From Cytobacillus oceanisediminis (lineage in GTDB: Bacteria; Bacillota; Bacilli; Bacillales; Cytobacillaceae), in NCBI RefSeq assembly GCF_007830235.1, contig NZ_VLKI01000003.1, forward strand, positions 372,001 through 436,000: a stretch of DNA of 64,000 nucleotides, written 5' to 3'. The notes under the pieces are model-generated. The model saw only the letters and a program-made list of their open reading frames with translations, searched no databases and was not told the DNA's origin. A program made the position numbers and the translations under genes. Shown piece after piece: positions 47,747 through 58,291 of this stretch. The stretch's first letter is position 1, and every line of letters starts with the position of its first letter.

Positions 47747-48730
47747 GTGAAGATCGACCTTATTAAATGCCACGGCTCAGGAAATGACTTCTTTATTATA
47801 GATGAAATATCCAACACTTATGATTTTACTGAAGAACAGCGTGCCGTGCTGGCAAAGGCGTTGTGTGACCGCAGCACTGACCTCGGTGCTGATGGTATTC
47901 TCTATGTATTGAAAAGTGAAAAGGCAGACGCAAGGATGAGGGTATTCAATCCGGACGGCTCTGAAGCTTCCATGTGCGGAAATGGGCTGCGCTGTGTTGC
48001 CCGTTATGTATGTGAACTTTTTGGTTTGAAGGAAGCGATCATTGAGACAATGAAAGCGGATCTGCAGGTGAAAAAGCAGGAAGATATTTTTGAAGAAATT
48101 CCTACTTACCTGGTAGAAATTTCACCGGTGTCTTTTAACTTGGAGGACCTGCCGCTTAACCTTGAAATAGAAACACTAATAAATGAAAAAATCAGCAAAA
48201 TCTCTGAGGAATTAACTTTTACAGCTTTAGCAGTCCCGAATCCCCATTTTGTTTCAATTGTTGATAAGGAGCATATTTCCTCTGATTTGCAAAAGAATAT
48301 AAGCGAATACTTGAACGGACCGAATGAATTCTTCCCTGATGGTGTGAATGTCAGTTTTGTAAAACCGCTAAAAAAAGGCCATATTTATGTCCGGACATTT
48401 GAACGCGGCGTTGGTTTTACCAATGCATGCGGGACGGCAATGTCCGCTTCAACTCTAGTTACATGCATGAATGGCCTAAATGAAATAGGGGAACCCGTTG
48501 AAGTTTATAATAACGGCGGAAAAGTGCGCTGTGTCGTTCATGAGAAAAATGGAAGGCAGTATATTGACTTAATCGGGAATGCCAGCTATGTATACCGCTC
48601 TGAAGCAGATGTGAATATGGAAAATCCGGCTGAATTTACCCTGTCGCCTAAAGTGGAATTCGCTGATGAAATAAAACAGTATGCAAAGCTTCAGGAATAT
48701 GCACAGCAATTTTTAAAAGAATGGATGTAG
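47747..48730 (+). CDS. dapF: Diaminopimelate epimerase DapF
   Basis: A 327-aa enzyme that interconverts LL- and meso-diaminopimelate for lysine and peptidoglycan. Both catalytic cysteines are in place: ASMCGNGLRC in the first half and GFTNACGTAMSAS in the second. KCHGSGNDFFIID at the start is diagnostic. GTG 47747 follows GGAGG by 7 nt. It is somewhat longer than many DapF proteins because of a C-terminal tail (after about residue 300) and a mid-domain extension. It is monocistronic here. Confidence 0.95.
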   Translation: MKIDLIKCHGSGNDFFIIDEISNTYDFTEEQRAVLAKALCDRSTDLGADGILYVLKSEKADARMRVFNPDGSEASMCGNGLRCVARYVCELFGLKEAIIETMKADLQVKKQEDIFEEIPTYLVEISPVSFNLEDLPLNLEIETLINEKISKISEELTFTALAVPNPHFVSIVDKEHISSDLQKNISEYLNGPNEFFPDGVNVSFVKPLKKGHIYVRTFERGVGFTNACGTAMSASTLVTCMNGLNEIGEPVEVYNNGGKVRCVVHEKNGRQYIDLIGNASYVYRSEADVNMENPAEFTLSPKVEFADEIKQYAKLQEYAQQFLKEWM

Positions 48731-48759
48731 GATAAGGCGGAAGCCTTATCCTTTTTTTA
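48729..48759 (+). terminator. Terminator after dapF
   Basis: AGGATAAGGC/GCCTTATCCT is a perfect 10-bp stem with a GGAA loop, then T7; it overlaps the stop codon. Confidence 0.93.
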
Positions 48760-48855
48760 GCTATGTTTGACTTTAATAACATACTAAAGCGATAATGGAT
48801 TTTTTTAATTATGATCTTGCTGAAACTAAATGGGTTGGCTTTATGCCAAGTCTTT

Positions 48856-50685
48856 CTAATGCTGCTGTTTTAAAAAGTCGAGCACCGGCGAGAACTTCTG
48901 TACATTTTTTGTCTGGAAATAGGAGTGGAAGGGGTCCCCGCCACTGTTTATCCGTTTCAATAGATTGGGTATTTGGAATTTTTCCATCGTTAACCTCTCG
49001 TTTACCTCTTCCCAAAATAAAGGGGTGGCGACTGTCGCCGCTTTATTTCCTCTGGCTGAATATGGCGCGATGATTGTCTTTCCTTCCGCATGCTGTATAT
49101 AATCCACATAAAGGCGGCCGCCCCGATTTTTCTTCATTCGTTCAGTTGTAAAAGAATCCGGATCTTTGGACACAAGATATTCTGCTATAAATTTAGTGAA
49201 CAGGCGCGTTTCATTAAAGGAATACGTATTCTCAGGCAAGGGAATATAAATCTGCAGTCCTTTATTGCCTGATGTTTTGACAAAGCTAATCAGCTCCAAG
49301 TGATCAAGCACCTCTCTAATATATAAAGCGGCTTTAATTGCAAGGGGAAACGCATCCCTTGAAGGAGGATCCAAATCAAATACGATCTCGCTGGGCCCTT
49401 TGCTGTGAATTGTTTTAAATGGAATATGGTATTCAAATGCCAGCTGGTTCCCTAGCCAAAGAAGAGTCTTTAGATTGTTGCAGACAATATAGTTAATGCC
49501 CTCAGACATTTTTGTTTCCACGAAATCCGGCGCGTAATCCGGGCAGTTTTTCTGGTAAAAAGGTTCTCCAAAAATGCCATGCGGGTAACGGATGACGGTT
49601 AGCAGCCGGTTTTTTAAAAATGGGAGTATATAAGGAGCGATCTCCCGCAAAAAATGAATATAATCGATTTTTTGAACAGAAGGAGTTTCCCACAAAGGCT
49701 TGTCGGGATGTGTGATATCTATTTCTGGCGGCAGGTTTTTTTGATGCTGTATAAATTTATCATACGTACAATCATCAGGCTTAAGATCAAATCGGAATTG
49801 GTGGAAGTGGGGTTCGCGCATTTGTTCTTCATAGATCTCCAGGTATTTTACTTCCACGCAAATTGCCGGTTCAACGTAAATATATCGGCTGTCTTCATCT
49901 GTTTTATTATCTTTGATTATTTGGAACAAGGCTTGTTTTTCATCAGGTTTTAAGCCGAAGATAAAGTGCCCGATAGGATAGATTTTTTCACCTTGAAATA
50001 CGCCTGCATAAAAGTAGCCATTTGATTTTTCGTAGGCGGTAATGAAGCAGGATACATACTTCCAATTTTTAAATTTTAGCCATAAAGATGATCTTTTGCC
50101 TTCTTCCCATTGATTTTTCGTCTGTTTTGCCACTATTCCCTCGCCGTCGTGAAGGACAACCTTTTCCCAAAGTTCGTTAAAGCTTCGATAATTAGGGATT
50201 AATTGGATGAGTTTAGGATTGGTCTCATCAGGTTTCAATGGCAAATCACAATCTTTAAAAAGGGCCTCGAGTTCCCCTTTTCTGAGAAGATACTCTTTAT
50301 TGCTGATTTTTTTGCCTTTTATCATCAGGACATCAAAAATAAGAAGGCGGCAAGGAGCAGATTTAGCTTTTTCAGCTATCTTCTTTTCCGATCTCATTCT
50401 CCCTCTAACCTGAATTGAACCAAAATGAGCTTTATAGGCGTTCTCTAAATAGACCAGTTCTCCATCTAATGTTAGCGGAAGAAATGGCTCTAACTTTTCT
50501 TTGTTTTGTTCCAAAAATGCTTTTATTTCAGGGAATAAGTCTAATAATGGTTTATCATTTCTGCTGGTCAGGCTGATTTCCTGACCCCAATGCAGAATAG
50601 CCCTGAATCCGTCATACTTGGCTTCAAACAGCCACTCCTCGCCTTCGGGTACATCAAAAGTTAATGTAGGAAGCATTGGTCTCAT
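48856..50685 (-). CDS. ligD: NHEJ DNA ligase/polymerase LigD
   Basis: A 609-aa fusion with the Bacillus order. An N-terminal ATP-dependent ligase (about 1-300) holds the nucleotidyl Lys23 in EAKYDGFRAIL, then DGELVYL and the motif V region SSLWLKFKNW. A C-terminal primase/polymerase domain (about 330-600) holds SEIVFDLDPPSRDAFP (metal Asp pair) and VKTSGNKGLQIYIPL. No separate phosphoesterase domain. It repairs double-strand breaks with Ku, mainly in spores. AAGGAGG precedes ATG 50685. Divergent from ku. Confidence 0.96.
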   Translation of the reverse strand: MRPMLPTLTFDVPEGEEWLFEAKYDGFRAILHWGQEISLTSRNDKPLLDLFPEIKAFLEQNKEKLEPFLPLTLDGELVYLENAYKAHFGSIQVRGRMRSEKKIAEKAKSAPCRLLIFDVLMIKGKKISNKEYLLRKGELEALFKDCDLPLKPDETNPKLIQLIPNYRSFNELWEKVVLHDGEGIVAKQTKNQWEEGKRSSLWLKFKNWKYVSCFITAYEKSNGYFYAGVFQGEKIYPIGHFIFGLKPDEKQALFQIIKDNKTDEDSRYIYVEPAICVEVKYLEIYEEQMREPHFHQFRFDLKPDDCTYDKFIQHQKNLPPEIDITHPDKPLWETPSVQKIDYIHFLREIAPYILPFLKNRLLTVIRYPHGIFGEPFYQKNCPDYAPDFVETKMSEGINYIVCNNLKTLLWLGNQLAFEYHIPFKTIHSKGPSEIVFDLDPPSRDAFPLAIKAALYIREVLDHLELISFVKTSGNKGLQIYIPLPENTYSFNETRLFTKFIAEYLVSKDPDSFTTERMKKNRGGRLYVDYIQHAEGKTIIAPYSARGNKAATVATPLFWEEVNERLTMEKFQIPNLLKRINSGGDPFHSYFQTKNVQKFSPVLDFLKQQH

Positions 50686-50831
50686 TGGGGTTGGCCTCCT
50701 TGCCGATAGTCCACTTTAGTTTTACCTTTTCCCGCAAAAACTACTCTGTTTCCAATTCTTTAAGGGTATGTGCGAATTTGTTAAAACACAAATTAAGAGT
50801 ACATATAACATAATAAGAATGGAGTTTTACT

Positions 50832-51686
50832 ATGCATACAATGTGGAAAGGAAGCATCAGCTTTGGGCTTGTTAATATTCCGATCAAGCTTCATGCGGCT
50901 ACAGAGGATAAAGATATAAAGCTGAGAAATCTTCATAAAGAATGCCATTCACCAATTAAGTATGAGAAGACATGTCCTGTTTGCGAAGTGGAAATTAAAA
51001 ATGAGGATATCGTCAAAGCGTATGAATACACAAAAGGAAAATTTGTGGTTTTAGAGGATGAGGATCTCGAAAAGCTTAAACAGGAAAATGAAGACAAGGC
51101 CGTTGAGATTATGGATTTTGTTAAAATCCAGGAAATTGATCCGATTTATTTTAACCGTACGTATTATATGTCTCCAGGAGATGGAGGAGGAAAAGCCTAT
51201 TCACTATTAAGAAAAGCGCTAGAGGATTCCGAAAAGGTCGGTTTGGCAAAAATCATCATCCGTTCAAAGGAACAGCTGGCGGTTGTCCGCGTATATGAAA
51301 ATACCCTTGTTATGGAAACAATCCATTATCCGGATGAAGTGCGCAAAGCGGCAGATGTTCCAAATGTACCTGCAGAAGATAAAGTAACCGATAAAGAAAT
51401 CGAAACTGCGATCATGCTGATTGACCAGTTAACTTCCGACTTCAAGCCTGAAAAATATAATGATGATTACCGGACTGCGCTTCTTGAACTCATCGAAGCG
51501 AAGCGGACTGGAAAAGAAATCGTTACACCTGTTGAAAAAGAACCAGCCGCCAATGTTACTGACCTTATGGCTGCCCTGCAGGCATCCATTGATAAAACAA
51601 AGCCGGCCGAAAAAGAAACACCGAAAAAACCGGCAGCTAAAAAGAAACGCGCTACAGCAAAGACAAAAGTGAAAAAACAAGCTTAA
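50832..51686 (+). CDS. ku: Non-homologous end-joining protein Ku
   Basis: A 284-aa DNA-end-binding protein, homodimeric in bacteria. The start MHTMWKGSISFGLVNIPIKLHAATEDKDIKLRNLH is diagnostic; the pair CPVC (about 45-48) and the Ku core run to about residue 230. The C-terminal 45 residues are Lys/Ala/Pro-rich (AAKKKRATAKTKVKKQA), a basic tail for DNA contacts. Divergent from ligD with 146 bp between. SigG control is known in B. subtilis, but I found no convincing SigG promoter here. Confidence 0.96.
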   Translation: MHTMWKGSISFGLVNIPIKLHAATEDKDIKLRNLHKECHSPIKYEKTCPVCEVEIKNEDIVKAYEYTKGKFVVLEDEDLEKLKQENEDKAVEIMDFVKIQEIDPIYFNRTYYMSPGDGGGKAYSLLRKALEDSEKVGLAKIIIRSKEQLAVVRVYENTLVMETIHYPDEVRKAADVPNVPAEDKVTDKEIETAIMLIDQLTSDFKPEKYNDDYRTALLELIEAKRTGKEIVTPVEKEPAANVTDLMAALQASIDKTKPAEKETPKKPAAKKKRATAKTKVKKQA

Positions 51687-51717
51687 TTCAGTAGGATACC
51701 CGCATGGGATAGATCTG

Positions 51718-51753
51718 AACCGGTTTTACTTTAAGTAAAATCGGTTTTTTTAT
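51718..51753 (+). terminator. Terminator after ku
   Basis: AACCGGTTTTACTT pairs with AAGTAAAATCGGTT (one mismatch), followed by T7. Confidence 0.88.
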
Positions 51754-51800
51754 ATTTTTAAATACCGGAACGTAAGCATTATTTGTCCTCGTAGAACAGA

Positions 51801-51960
51801 AAAAAAGAAGCTAAACGGAACTAAAGGGCGCGAATAGTGCCCGGGGAATCGAAAAAGGGAAGCTGAAGGGAGTTAAAGGCCGCGAATAGTGCCCGTGGAA
51901 TCGAAAAAAAGAAGCTGAAGGAGTTAATCATCGTGATTAATGCCATTGAAAAGTAGTGAA
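51801..51960 (+). repeat. Three tandem 52-bp repeats
   Basis: GAAGCT recurs at 51807, 51859 and 51911, exactly 52 bp apart. The first two units share GGCGCGAATAGTGCCCG, which can form a GGGC/GCCC hairpin; the third is diverged. The array fills most of the 320-bp gap between ku and the PAP2 gene, in which no other gene is seen. The unit differs from the 52-bp repeats at 4016-4150. Confidence 0.75.
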
Positions 51961-52078
51961 GGTCAAATGAGTTAATCCTCAAATAAATACAAATTCTTTT
52001 TCTTCTTATAAAAATCCAAAATCACGTTCACTTTCCCCGAATTTGTGGTAATCCTATAACTAAAAAGGATTTGTGTGT

Positions 52079-52738
52079 ATGAGTTGGAAGGCGTTAACCT
52101 TAAAAAATATTACCTATATTGCATCGGCAGCGGCTATTCTTGGCGTGTTTTTGTTTCTTTTTATTGAGATTGTTGATGAATTGCGAGAGAAAGAGCTCGT
52201 CCGTTTTGATGAGCGGGTGATTAACTATGTTCAAGCTTTTATATCTCCGCGACTTACGGAGTTCATGCAAGTGATTACTTTCCTGGGCTCTGTAAATTGG
52301 CTGGCTTTTGCTGTCATTATAGCAGCAGTCCTGCTGTTTATTTTTAAAAAGCGCTCTTTAGCACTCTTTATGGTTATTTCATCGGGAGTTGGCGCGCTTT
52401 TCAATATATTATTAAAGTGGATTTTTAAAAGGGAGCGCCCGGATATTAGGCCATTGATTGAGGAACAGGGATTCAGCTTTCCGAGTGGTCATTCGATGGG
52501 TTCGTTCATCTTTTACGGTTCACTTGCATATATGATTGTTCATCTGGCAAAGAAAAGAAGATGGAAGACTGCGTGGGTATTGCTGCTTGGATTTTTTATT
52601 GTTTCAATCGGGTTAAGCCGTATCTATTTAGGTGTCCATTTTCCAAGTGATGTGATTGCAGGTTTTGCTGCAGGCGGTGTATGGCTGACGATTATGATAT
52701 TAGGATTTCGTTATTATGAGTTCCGCAAAAATTTGTAA
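52079..52738 (+). CDS. PAP2-family membrane phosphatase
   Basis: A 219-aa membrane protein with six hydrophobic segments. The lipid-phosphatase motifs are in order: KWIFKRERP, PSGHSMGSF and SRIYLGVHFPSDV. It probably dephosphorylates a lipid (undecaprenyl diphosphate, phosphatidylglycerophosphate or phosphatidate) outside the membrane. B. subtilis YodM is a similar protein. ATG 52079 follows AAGGA; GTG 52073 is less likely. It lies just upstream of glpP but is probably separate. Confidence 0.9.
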   Translation: MSWKALTLKNITYIASAAAILGVFLFLFIEIVDELREKELVRFDERVINYVQAFISPRLTEFMQVITFLGSVNWLAFAVIIAAVLLFIFKKRSLALFMVISSGVGALFNILLKWIFKRERPDIRPLIEEQGFSFPSGHSMGSFIFYGSLAYMIVHLAKKRRWKTAWVLLLGFFIVSIGLSRIYLGVHFPSDVIAGFAAGGVWLTIMILGFRYYEFRKNL

Positions 52739-52744
52739 TAAGTA

Positions 52745-52773
52745 TTGAGAATTGTCCACTTTCCTTATAACAT
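52745..52773 (+). promoter_or_regulatory. Possible SigA promoter of glpP
   Basis: TTGAGA, a 17-nt spacer and TAACAT (52768-52773) fit SigA with a weak -10. It lies 30-60 nt before the glpP start. Confidence 0.5.
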
Positions 52774-52804
52774 AGGGAGAATAACGGAAACGGGAGTGGA
52801 AAAA

Positions 52805-53350
52805 ATGAATCAAAAGATTTTGCCTGCTTCTTCAAACATGAAAGAGTTTGAAAAGTTCCTGAAATGCCCTTATGAAATAGGGGTTTTTCTGGACATGCAT
52901 ATCTCTCAGCTGAAGCATGTTTCACAGATGGCAAAAGAACACCAGAAAAAAATGATCTATCATGTGGATCTGATTCACGGAATTAAGAGCGATGATTATG
53001 CAACTGAATACATATGCCAGGAATTTAAGCCGTACGGATTAATCTCCACCAAGTCCAGCGTAATCCTTAAAGCGAAGCAAAAAGGGGTTATCGCGGTCCA
53101 GAGAATTTTCCTGATTGATTCGCATGCTCTAGAAAAGAGCTATAAACTGATAGAAAAAACAAAACCCGATTATATAGAAGTTTTACCGGGTGCTATGCCT
53201 TGGATGATAAAAGAAGTGAATGAACGCTTGAATACGCCAATTTTTGCCGGCGGTCTAATCCGTTCAAGGGAAGAAGTATTGAACGCTCTTGATGCTGGAG
53301 CTGCGGCAATTACTACATCCAAGATGGATTTATGGGAAATCTTCTCATGA
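52805..53350 (+). CDS. glpP: Glycerol regulon antiterminator GlpP
   Basis: A 181-aa RNA-binding regulator. In the presence of glycerol 3-phosphate GlpP lets transcription pass the terminators in the glpFK and glpD leaders, and stabilises glpD mRNA. Family marks are CPYEIGVFLDMHISQL, YHVDLIHGIKSDDYATEYI and IEVLPGAMPWMI, with AGGLIRSREEV near the end. ATG 52805 follows GGGAGTG; the longer frame upstream has no ribosome site. Its presumed targets (glpF, glpD leaders) lie just downstream. Confidence 0.94.
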   Translation: MNQKILPASSNMKEFEKFLKCPYEIGVFLDMHISQLKHVSQMAKEHQKKMIYHVDLIHGIKSDDYATEYICQEFKPYGLISTKSSVILKAKQKGVIAVQRIFLIDSHALEKSYKLIEKTKPDYIEVLPGAMPWMIKEVNERLNTPIFAGGLIRSREEVLNALDAGAAAITTSKMDLWEIFS

Positions 53351-53383
53351 ACACAACCTGAAATTATATTTCACGAAAAAAGA

Positions 53384-53412
53384 TTGACAACGTTTTCATT
53401 GGCTTGTATACT
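53384..53412 (+). promoter_or_regulatory. glpFK promoter with overlapping cre site
   Basis: TTGACA (53384-53389), 17-nt spacer, TATACT (53407-53412): a near-consensus SigA promoter. The -35 is overlapped by TGACAACGTTTTCA (53385-53398), a cre site with a single mismatch, so CcpA should block transcription on glucose. Confidence 0.85.
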
Positions 53413-53420
53413 CTATTTAA

Positions 53421-53506
53421 CAAGTTAATTCACGTGTCGGAGATTAGGAGATTCACACAGTTTAACCTTTCAGGGTTTATTCTGTCGTGGATCTCCTTTT
53501 TTTTTT
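53421..53506 (+). promoter_or_regulatory. glpFK leader: GlpP target and terminator
   Basis: CAAGTTAAT at 53421 is followed 18 nt later by GGAGATTAGGAGAT (53439-53452). The second GGAGAT starts the terminator stem GGAGATTCACACAG/CTGTCGTGGATCTCC (53447-53496), which ends in T10. The glpD leader carries the same element with the same spacing, so it is the likely GlpP recognition site controlling termination. Confidence 0.8.
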
Positions 53507-53540
53507 TCGATGCACTCAATATTGGAAAGGGGATTTTAAA

Positions 53541-54365
53541 ATGTCTGCTTTTATGGGAGAGGTAATTGGGACAATGATTTTGATTCTATTTGGAGGAGGC
53601 GTTGTAGCTGGAGCGAATTTAAAAAAGACCTTCTCATTTAATGGCGGGTGGATTGTCATCACCATTGCATGGGGGCTCGCGGTTACAATGGGTGTTTTTG
53701 CAGTCGGATCCATAAGTGGTGCACATTTAAATCCGGCTGTAACGATTGGTTTAGCGCTTAATGGCGATTTTCCTTGGCCAGATGTGCCTGGCTATATCAT
53801 CGCCCAGCTGATTGGCGGCTTTTTAGGTGGCGTTCTTGTCTTCCTGCACTACCTGCCGCATTGGAAAGAAACCGAAGATCAAGGTGCGAAGCTTGCTGTC
53901 TTTTCTACTAGCCCTGCAATTCCGCATACTTTTTCAAATCTATTAAGTGAAATCATTGGTACATTTATTCTTGTATTAGGCTTGATGTTTATAGGAGCCA
54001 ATCAATTTACTGAAGGATTAAACCCTATTGCTGTCGGCCTCCTTATTGTCGTTATCGGCATGTCCCTTGGAGGAACTACAGGTTATGCAATCAACCCGGC
54101 ACGTGATCTAGGCCCCCGCATTGCCCATTTCCTGCTGCCGATTCCGGGCAAAGGAAAATCCAATTGGGGATATGCGTGGGTGCCTGTCGTCGGTCCGGTC
54201 CTTGGAGGTGCACTTGGCTCTGTGTTCTACCAATTTATGTTCGCAGGAAAGACTTCCGGTATGTTATGGGGAGTGCTAGCTGTTAATATAATAGTATTAA
54301 TTCTTTCATATACTTTAGGAAAAAAGCAGCCTGGAGAAATGGATTCTTCGAAAGTGGCAGCATAA
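53541..54365 (+). CDS. glpF: Glycerol uptake facilitator GlpF
   Basis: A 274-aa aquaglyceroporin with six membrane helices and two half-helices. Both NPA motifs are present: SGAHLNPAVTIG (about residue 60) and GYAINPARDLGPR (about 195); the Asp after the second is typical of glycerol channels. ATG 53541 follows AAAGGGG. First gene of glpFK, controlled by the cre-bearing promoter and the GlpP terminator upstream. Confidence 0.95.
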   Translation: MSAFMGEVIGTMILILFGGGVVAGANLKKTFSFNGGWIVITIAWGLAVTMGVFAVGSISGAHLNPAVTIGLALNGDFPWPDVPGYIIAQLIGGFLGGVLVFLHYLPHWKETEDQGAKLAVFSTSPAIPHTFSNLLSEIIGTFILVLGLMFIGANQFTEGLNPIAVGLLIVVIGMSLGGTTGYAINPARDLGPRIAHFLLPIPGKGKSNWGYAWVPVVGPVLGGALGSVFYQFMFAGKTSGMLWGVLAVNIIVLILSYTLGKKQPGEMDSSKVAA

Positions 54366-54399
54366 AGCATAGCATATACAAGAATTGGGGGAGCTTTAA

Positions 54400-55890
<1,491 letters not shown>

Positions 55891-55891
55891 A

Positions 55892-56135
55892 GGATAGGTT
55901 AAAGCGAAATACTGATTTTGGCATTCAGTTGATTGGAGGGGAAGGCGCGAGATCAACGAAAATGCATTCGCATTTTCTTCGGGCGGTACCTATTCAGGAT
56001 GCTTATTCAATGTCCTGTCGGAAGAGTGAGTCAAAGGTAGACCCCACAGGCACGTCATGCGCCGAGGAGCGTCGGACCCGCCCGCGGTTTGCTGAGCGCC
56101 TGAAGGGGAAGTCAACAGGCAAGTTTAACGGACCC
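55892..56135 (+). mobile_element. MITE-like element, copy I (between glpK and glpD)
   Basis: Diverged copy (GGATAGGTTAAAGC to GTTTAACGGACC) with the GAAAATGCATTCGCATTTTC palindrome. Flanked by TAAATAAA (55884-55891) and CAAATAAA (56136-56143), 7 of 8 matching. The left duplication contains the glpK stop codon; the right end is 34 bp before the glpD -10. Confidence 0.8.
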
Positions 56136-56168
56136 CAAATAAAAGTACCCAAATAGACCACTTTATGT

Positions 56169-56263
56169 TATAATGAAATCAAGTTAATAGTTCGGCAGGA
56201 GATGCGGAGAGACCACAAAATCATTATCGGCTAATCGATAATGTATTTTGTGGTCTCTTTTTT
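56169..56263 (+). promoter_or_regulatory. glpD promoter region and GlpP-controlled leader
   Basis: A -10 TATAAT (56169-56174) is followed by CAAGTTAAT (56180) and, 18 nt on, GGAGATGCGGAGAG (56198-56211). The terminator GAGACCACAAAAT/ATTTTGTGGTCTC (56209-56257) with inner ATTATCG/CGATAAT and T6 follows directly. No good -35 was seen; MITE copy I ends just upstream and may have changed it. The layout matches the glpFK leader. Confidence 0.78.
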
Positions 56264-56326
56264 ATTCCCTGCAAATAAAGGGTAGTAAGACAAAAAGCTA
56301 GCCTTTTCATTAAGGAGGAGACAGCA

Positions 56327-57991
56327 ATGACATTTTCAAATTTAAATCGTAATCACATGATAAATAAACTGACTTCCGAAAAATTCGATGTGCTGGTCAT
56401 CGGTGGCGGTATTACCGGAGCGGGCATTGCCCTTGATGCGGCAACGCGGGGAATGAAGACAGCACTTGTGGAAATGCAGGATTTTGCGGCAGGAACCTCC
56501 AGCCGCTCCACCAAACTCGTTCATGGCGGTTTAAGGTATTTAAAACAATTTGAAGTAAAAATGGTTGCGGAAGTCGGTAAAGAGCGTGCAATCGTTTATG
56601 AAAACGGACCGCATGTCACCACGCCTGAATGGATGCTGCTTCCAATGCATAAGGGCGGTACTTTCGGTAAATTCAGCACCTCAATCGGCTTAAGGGTTTA
56701 CGACTTTTTGGCAGGCGTTAAAAAGTCTGAACGCAGAAGCATGCTATCTGTTCATGAAACTTTGGCCAAAGAGCCGCTTGTTAAAAAAGACGGATTAAAA
56801 GGCGGCGGTTATTATGTGGAATATCGGACAGATGATGCGCGATTAACGATTGAAGTAATGAAAGCTGCTGCTGAAAAAGGCGCCTTGCCTGTTAACTATT
56901 TGAAAGTTGAAAAGCTTTTATATGACGAAGAGGGTAAAGTATGCGGTGTTTTAGCTGCAGATCAGCTTACAGGCAAACAGCATGAAATAAAAGCAAGAAA
57001 AACCGTCAATGCAGCTGGTCCCTGGGTTGACTCCATCCGTGAGAAAGATGGTTCCAGGAGCGGAAAAACATTGCGTCTGACAAAAGGAGTACATCTTGTA
57101 ATAGACCAGTCGAAATTCCCTTTGAAACAGGCAGTATATTTTGACACACCGGATAAAAGGATGGTTTTTGCTATACCAAGAGATGGAAAAACCTATGTGG
57201 GCACAACGGATACTTTTTATGATTCAGACCCGGTTAACCCGAAAATGATGACAAGTGACAGAACATACATCATAAATGCAATCAATTTTATGTTCCCTTC
57301 TGTAAAGGTTACAGTAGATGATATTGAATCCAGTTGGGCTGGTGTTCGTCCGCTTATATGGGAAGAGGGAAAAGATCCTTCTGAAATATCCCGCAAGGAT
57401 GAAATCTGGGAATCAGAAACAGGCTTGCTTACAATCGCAGGCGGCAAGCTGACGGGCTATCGTAAAATGGCCGAGACTATTGTCGATCTGCTTGCGGACA
57501 AATTTAAACAGGAATTGAATCAAACATACAGCAGCAGTGTCACGAAGAATCTGCCTATTTCCGGGGGGAATGTCGGGGGCTCAGTTAAATTTAAAGAATT
57601 CATTGATTTCCAGACAGATAAAGGGGCAGCTATGGGCTTAACAAACGAAGAATCCTCTCTCCTTGTTCGTATGTACGGTTCAAATGTACCAATCCTATTT
57701 AATATGATTAAGGAAAAAAGAAGCGAAGAAAAGGATTTTTGCCTGCCAACTGTATTATGGGCAAAGCTGAAATATGCGATTGAACATGAAATGGCAGCAA
57801 CGCCAGTCGATTTCTTTAACCGCAGAACAGGTGCTCTTCTCTTTGACATCGAAACTGTAAGGACTTATCAAGACCAAGTTATAGATTATATGGCCGATTC
57901 CTTTAAATGGGAATTATCCGAAAAAAAGAATTTTAAACACCAGCTAAACCAGGAAATCAGATTTGCTGCAATTCCGGCAGATCAAAACTAA
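56327..57991 (+). CDS. glpD: Aerobic glycerol-3-phosphate dehydrogenase GlpD
   Basis: A 554-aa FAD enzyme at the inner membrane face that oxidises glycerol 3-phosphate to dihydroxyacetone phosphate and feeds electrons to quinones. FAD motif [21 protein letters not shown] (about 20-40), then [17 protein letters not shown], and the C-terminal [11 protein letters not shown] are diagnostic. AAGGAGGAG precedes the ATG. Control is by GlpP through the leader at 56169-56263. Confidence 0.97.
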   Translation: MTFSNLNRNHMINKLTSEKFDVLVIGGGITGAGIALDAATRGMKTALVEMQDFAAGTSSRSTKLVHGGLRYLKQFEVKMVAEVGKERAIVYENGPHVTTPEWMLLPMHKGGTFGKFSTSIGLRVYDFLAGVKKSERRSMLSVHETLAKEPLVKKDGLKGGGYYVEYRTDDARLTIEVMKAAAEKGALPVNYLKVEKLLYDEEGKVCGVLAADQLTGKQHEIKARKTVNAAGPWVDSIREKDGSRSGKTLRLTKGVHLVIDQSKFPLKQAVYFDTPDKRMVFAIPRDGKTYVGTTDTFYDSDPVNPKMMTSDRTYIINAINFMFPSVKVTVDDIESSWAGVRPLIWEEGKDPSEISRKDEIWESETGLLTIAGGKLTGYRKMAETIVDLLADKFKQELNQTYSSSVTKNLPISGGNVGGSVKFKEFIDFQTDKGAAMGLTNEESSLLVRMYGSNVPILFNMIKEKRSEEKDFCLPTVLWAKLKYAIEHEMAATPVDFFNRRTGALLFDIETVRTYQDQVIDYMADSFKWELSEKKNFKHQLNQEIRFAAIPADQN

Positions 57992-58018
57992 AACTCTCCT
58001 TTTGGGGAGTTTTTTCTT
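57991..58018 (+). terminator. Terminator after glpD
   Basis: AACTCTCC pairs with GGGGAGTT (one G-U) around a 4-nt loop, then T6CTTT. The T-tract is the left target duplication of MITE copy J. Confidence 0.88.
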
Positions 58019-58019
58019 T

Positions 58020-58204
58020 CTCTCTTTTAAACTTACCTGTTGATTTCCGATCCAGGGACTCAGCGAACTGCGGGCGTTCCGGAAGCCTCCTCGGCGCATT
58101 CACGCCTGCAGGTTCTCCCTTTGACTCGCTCCTCCCGCTGGAGTCCCGCCCCTTCCACTCCAATCAAAAGTGTACCATAATCAACAATAAGCTTTAATAT
58201 AGCC
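58020..58204 (-). mobile_element. MITE-like element, copy J (minus orientation)
   Basis: Inverted copy: on the minus strand it begins GGCTATATTAAAGC and ends GTTTAAAAGAGAG. It lacks the about 55-bp GAAAATGC palindrome block of the other copies. Exact 8-bp duplications TTTTCTTT flank it (58012-58019 and 58205-58212); the left one is the glpD terminator's T-tract. Confidence 0.85.
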
Positions 58205-58291
58205 TTTTCTTTAAAGAGGAAAACAACATTCTTTAACAAAATGTACATTCCTGCGGCATATTATAGACTAGATAAGTTATGGAGGTGGCCT

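Noticed and set aside
50686-50831. SigG promoters for ku and ligD
   Set aside because: A CATATAA-like -10 exists before ku but no -35 at 17-18 nt; nothing better for ligD.
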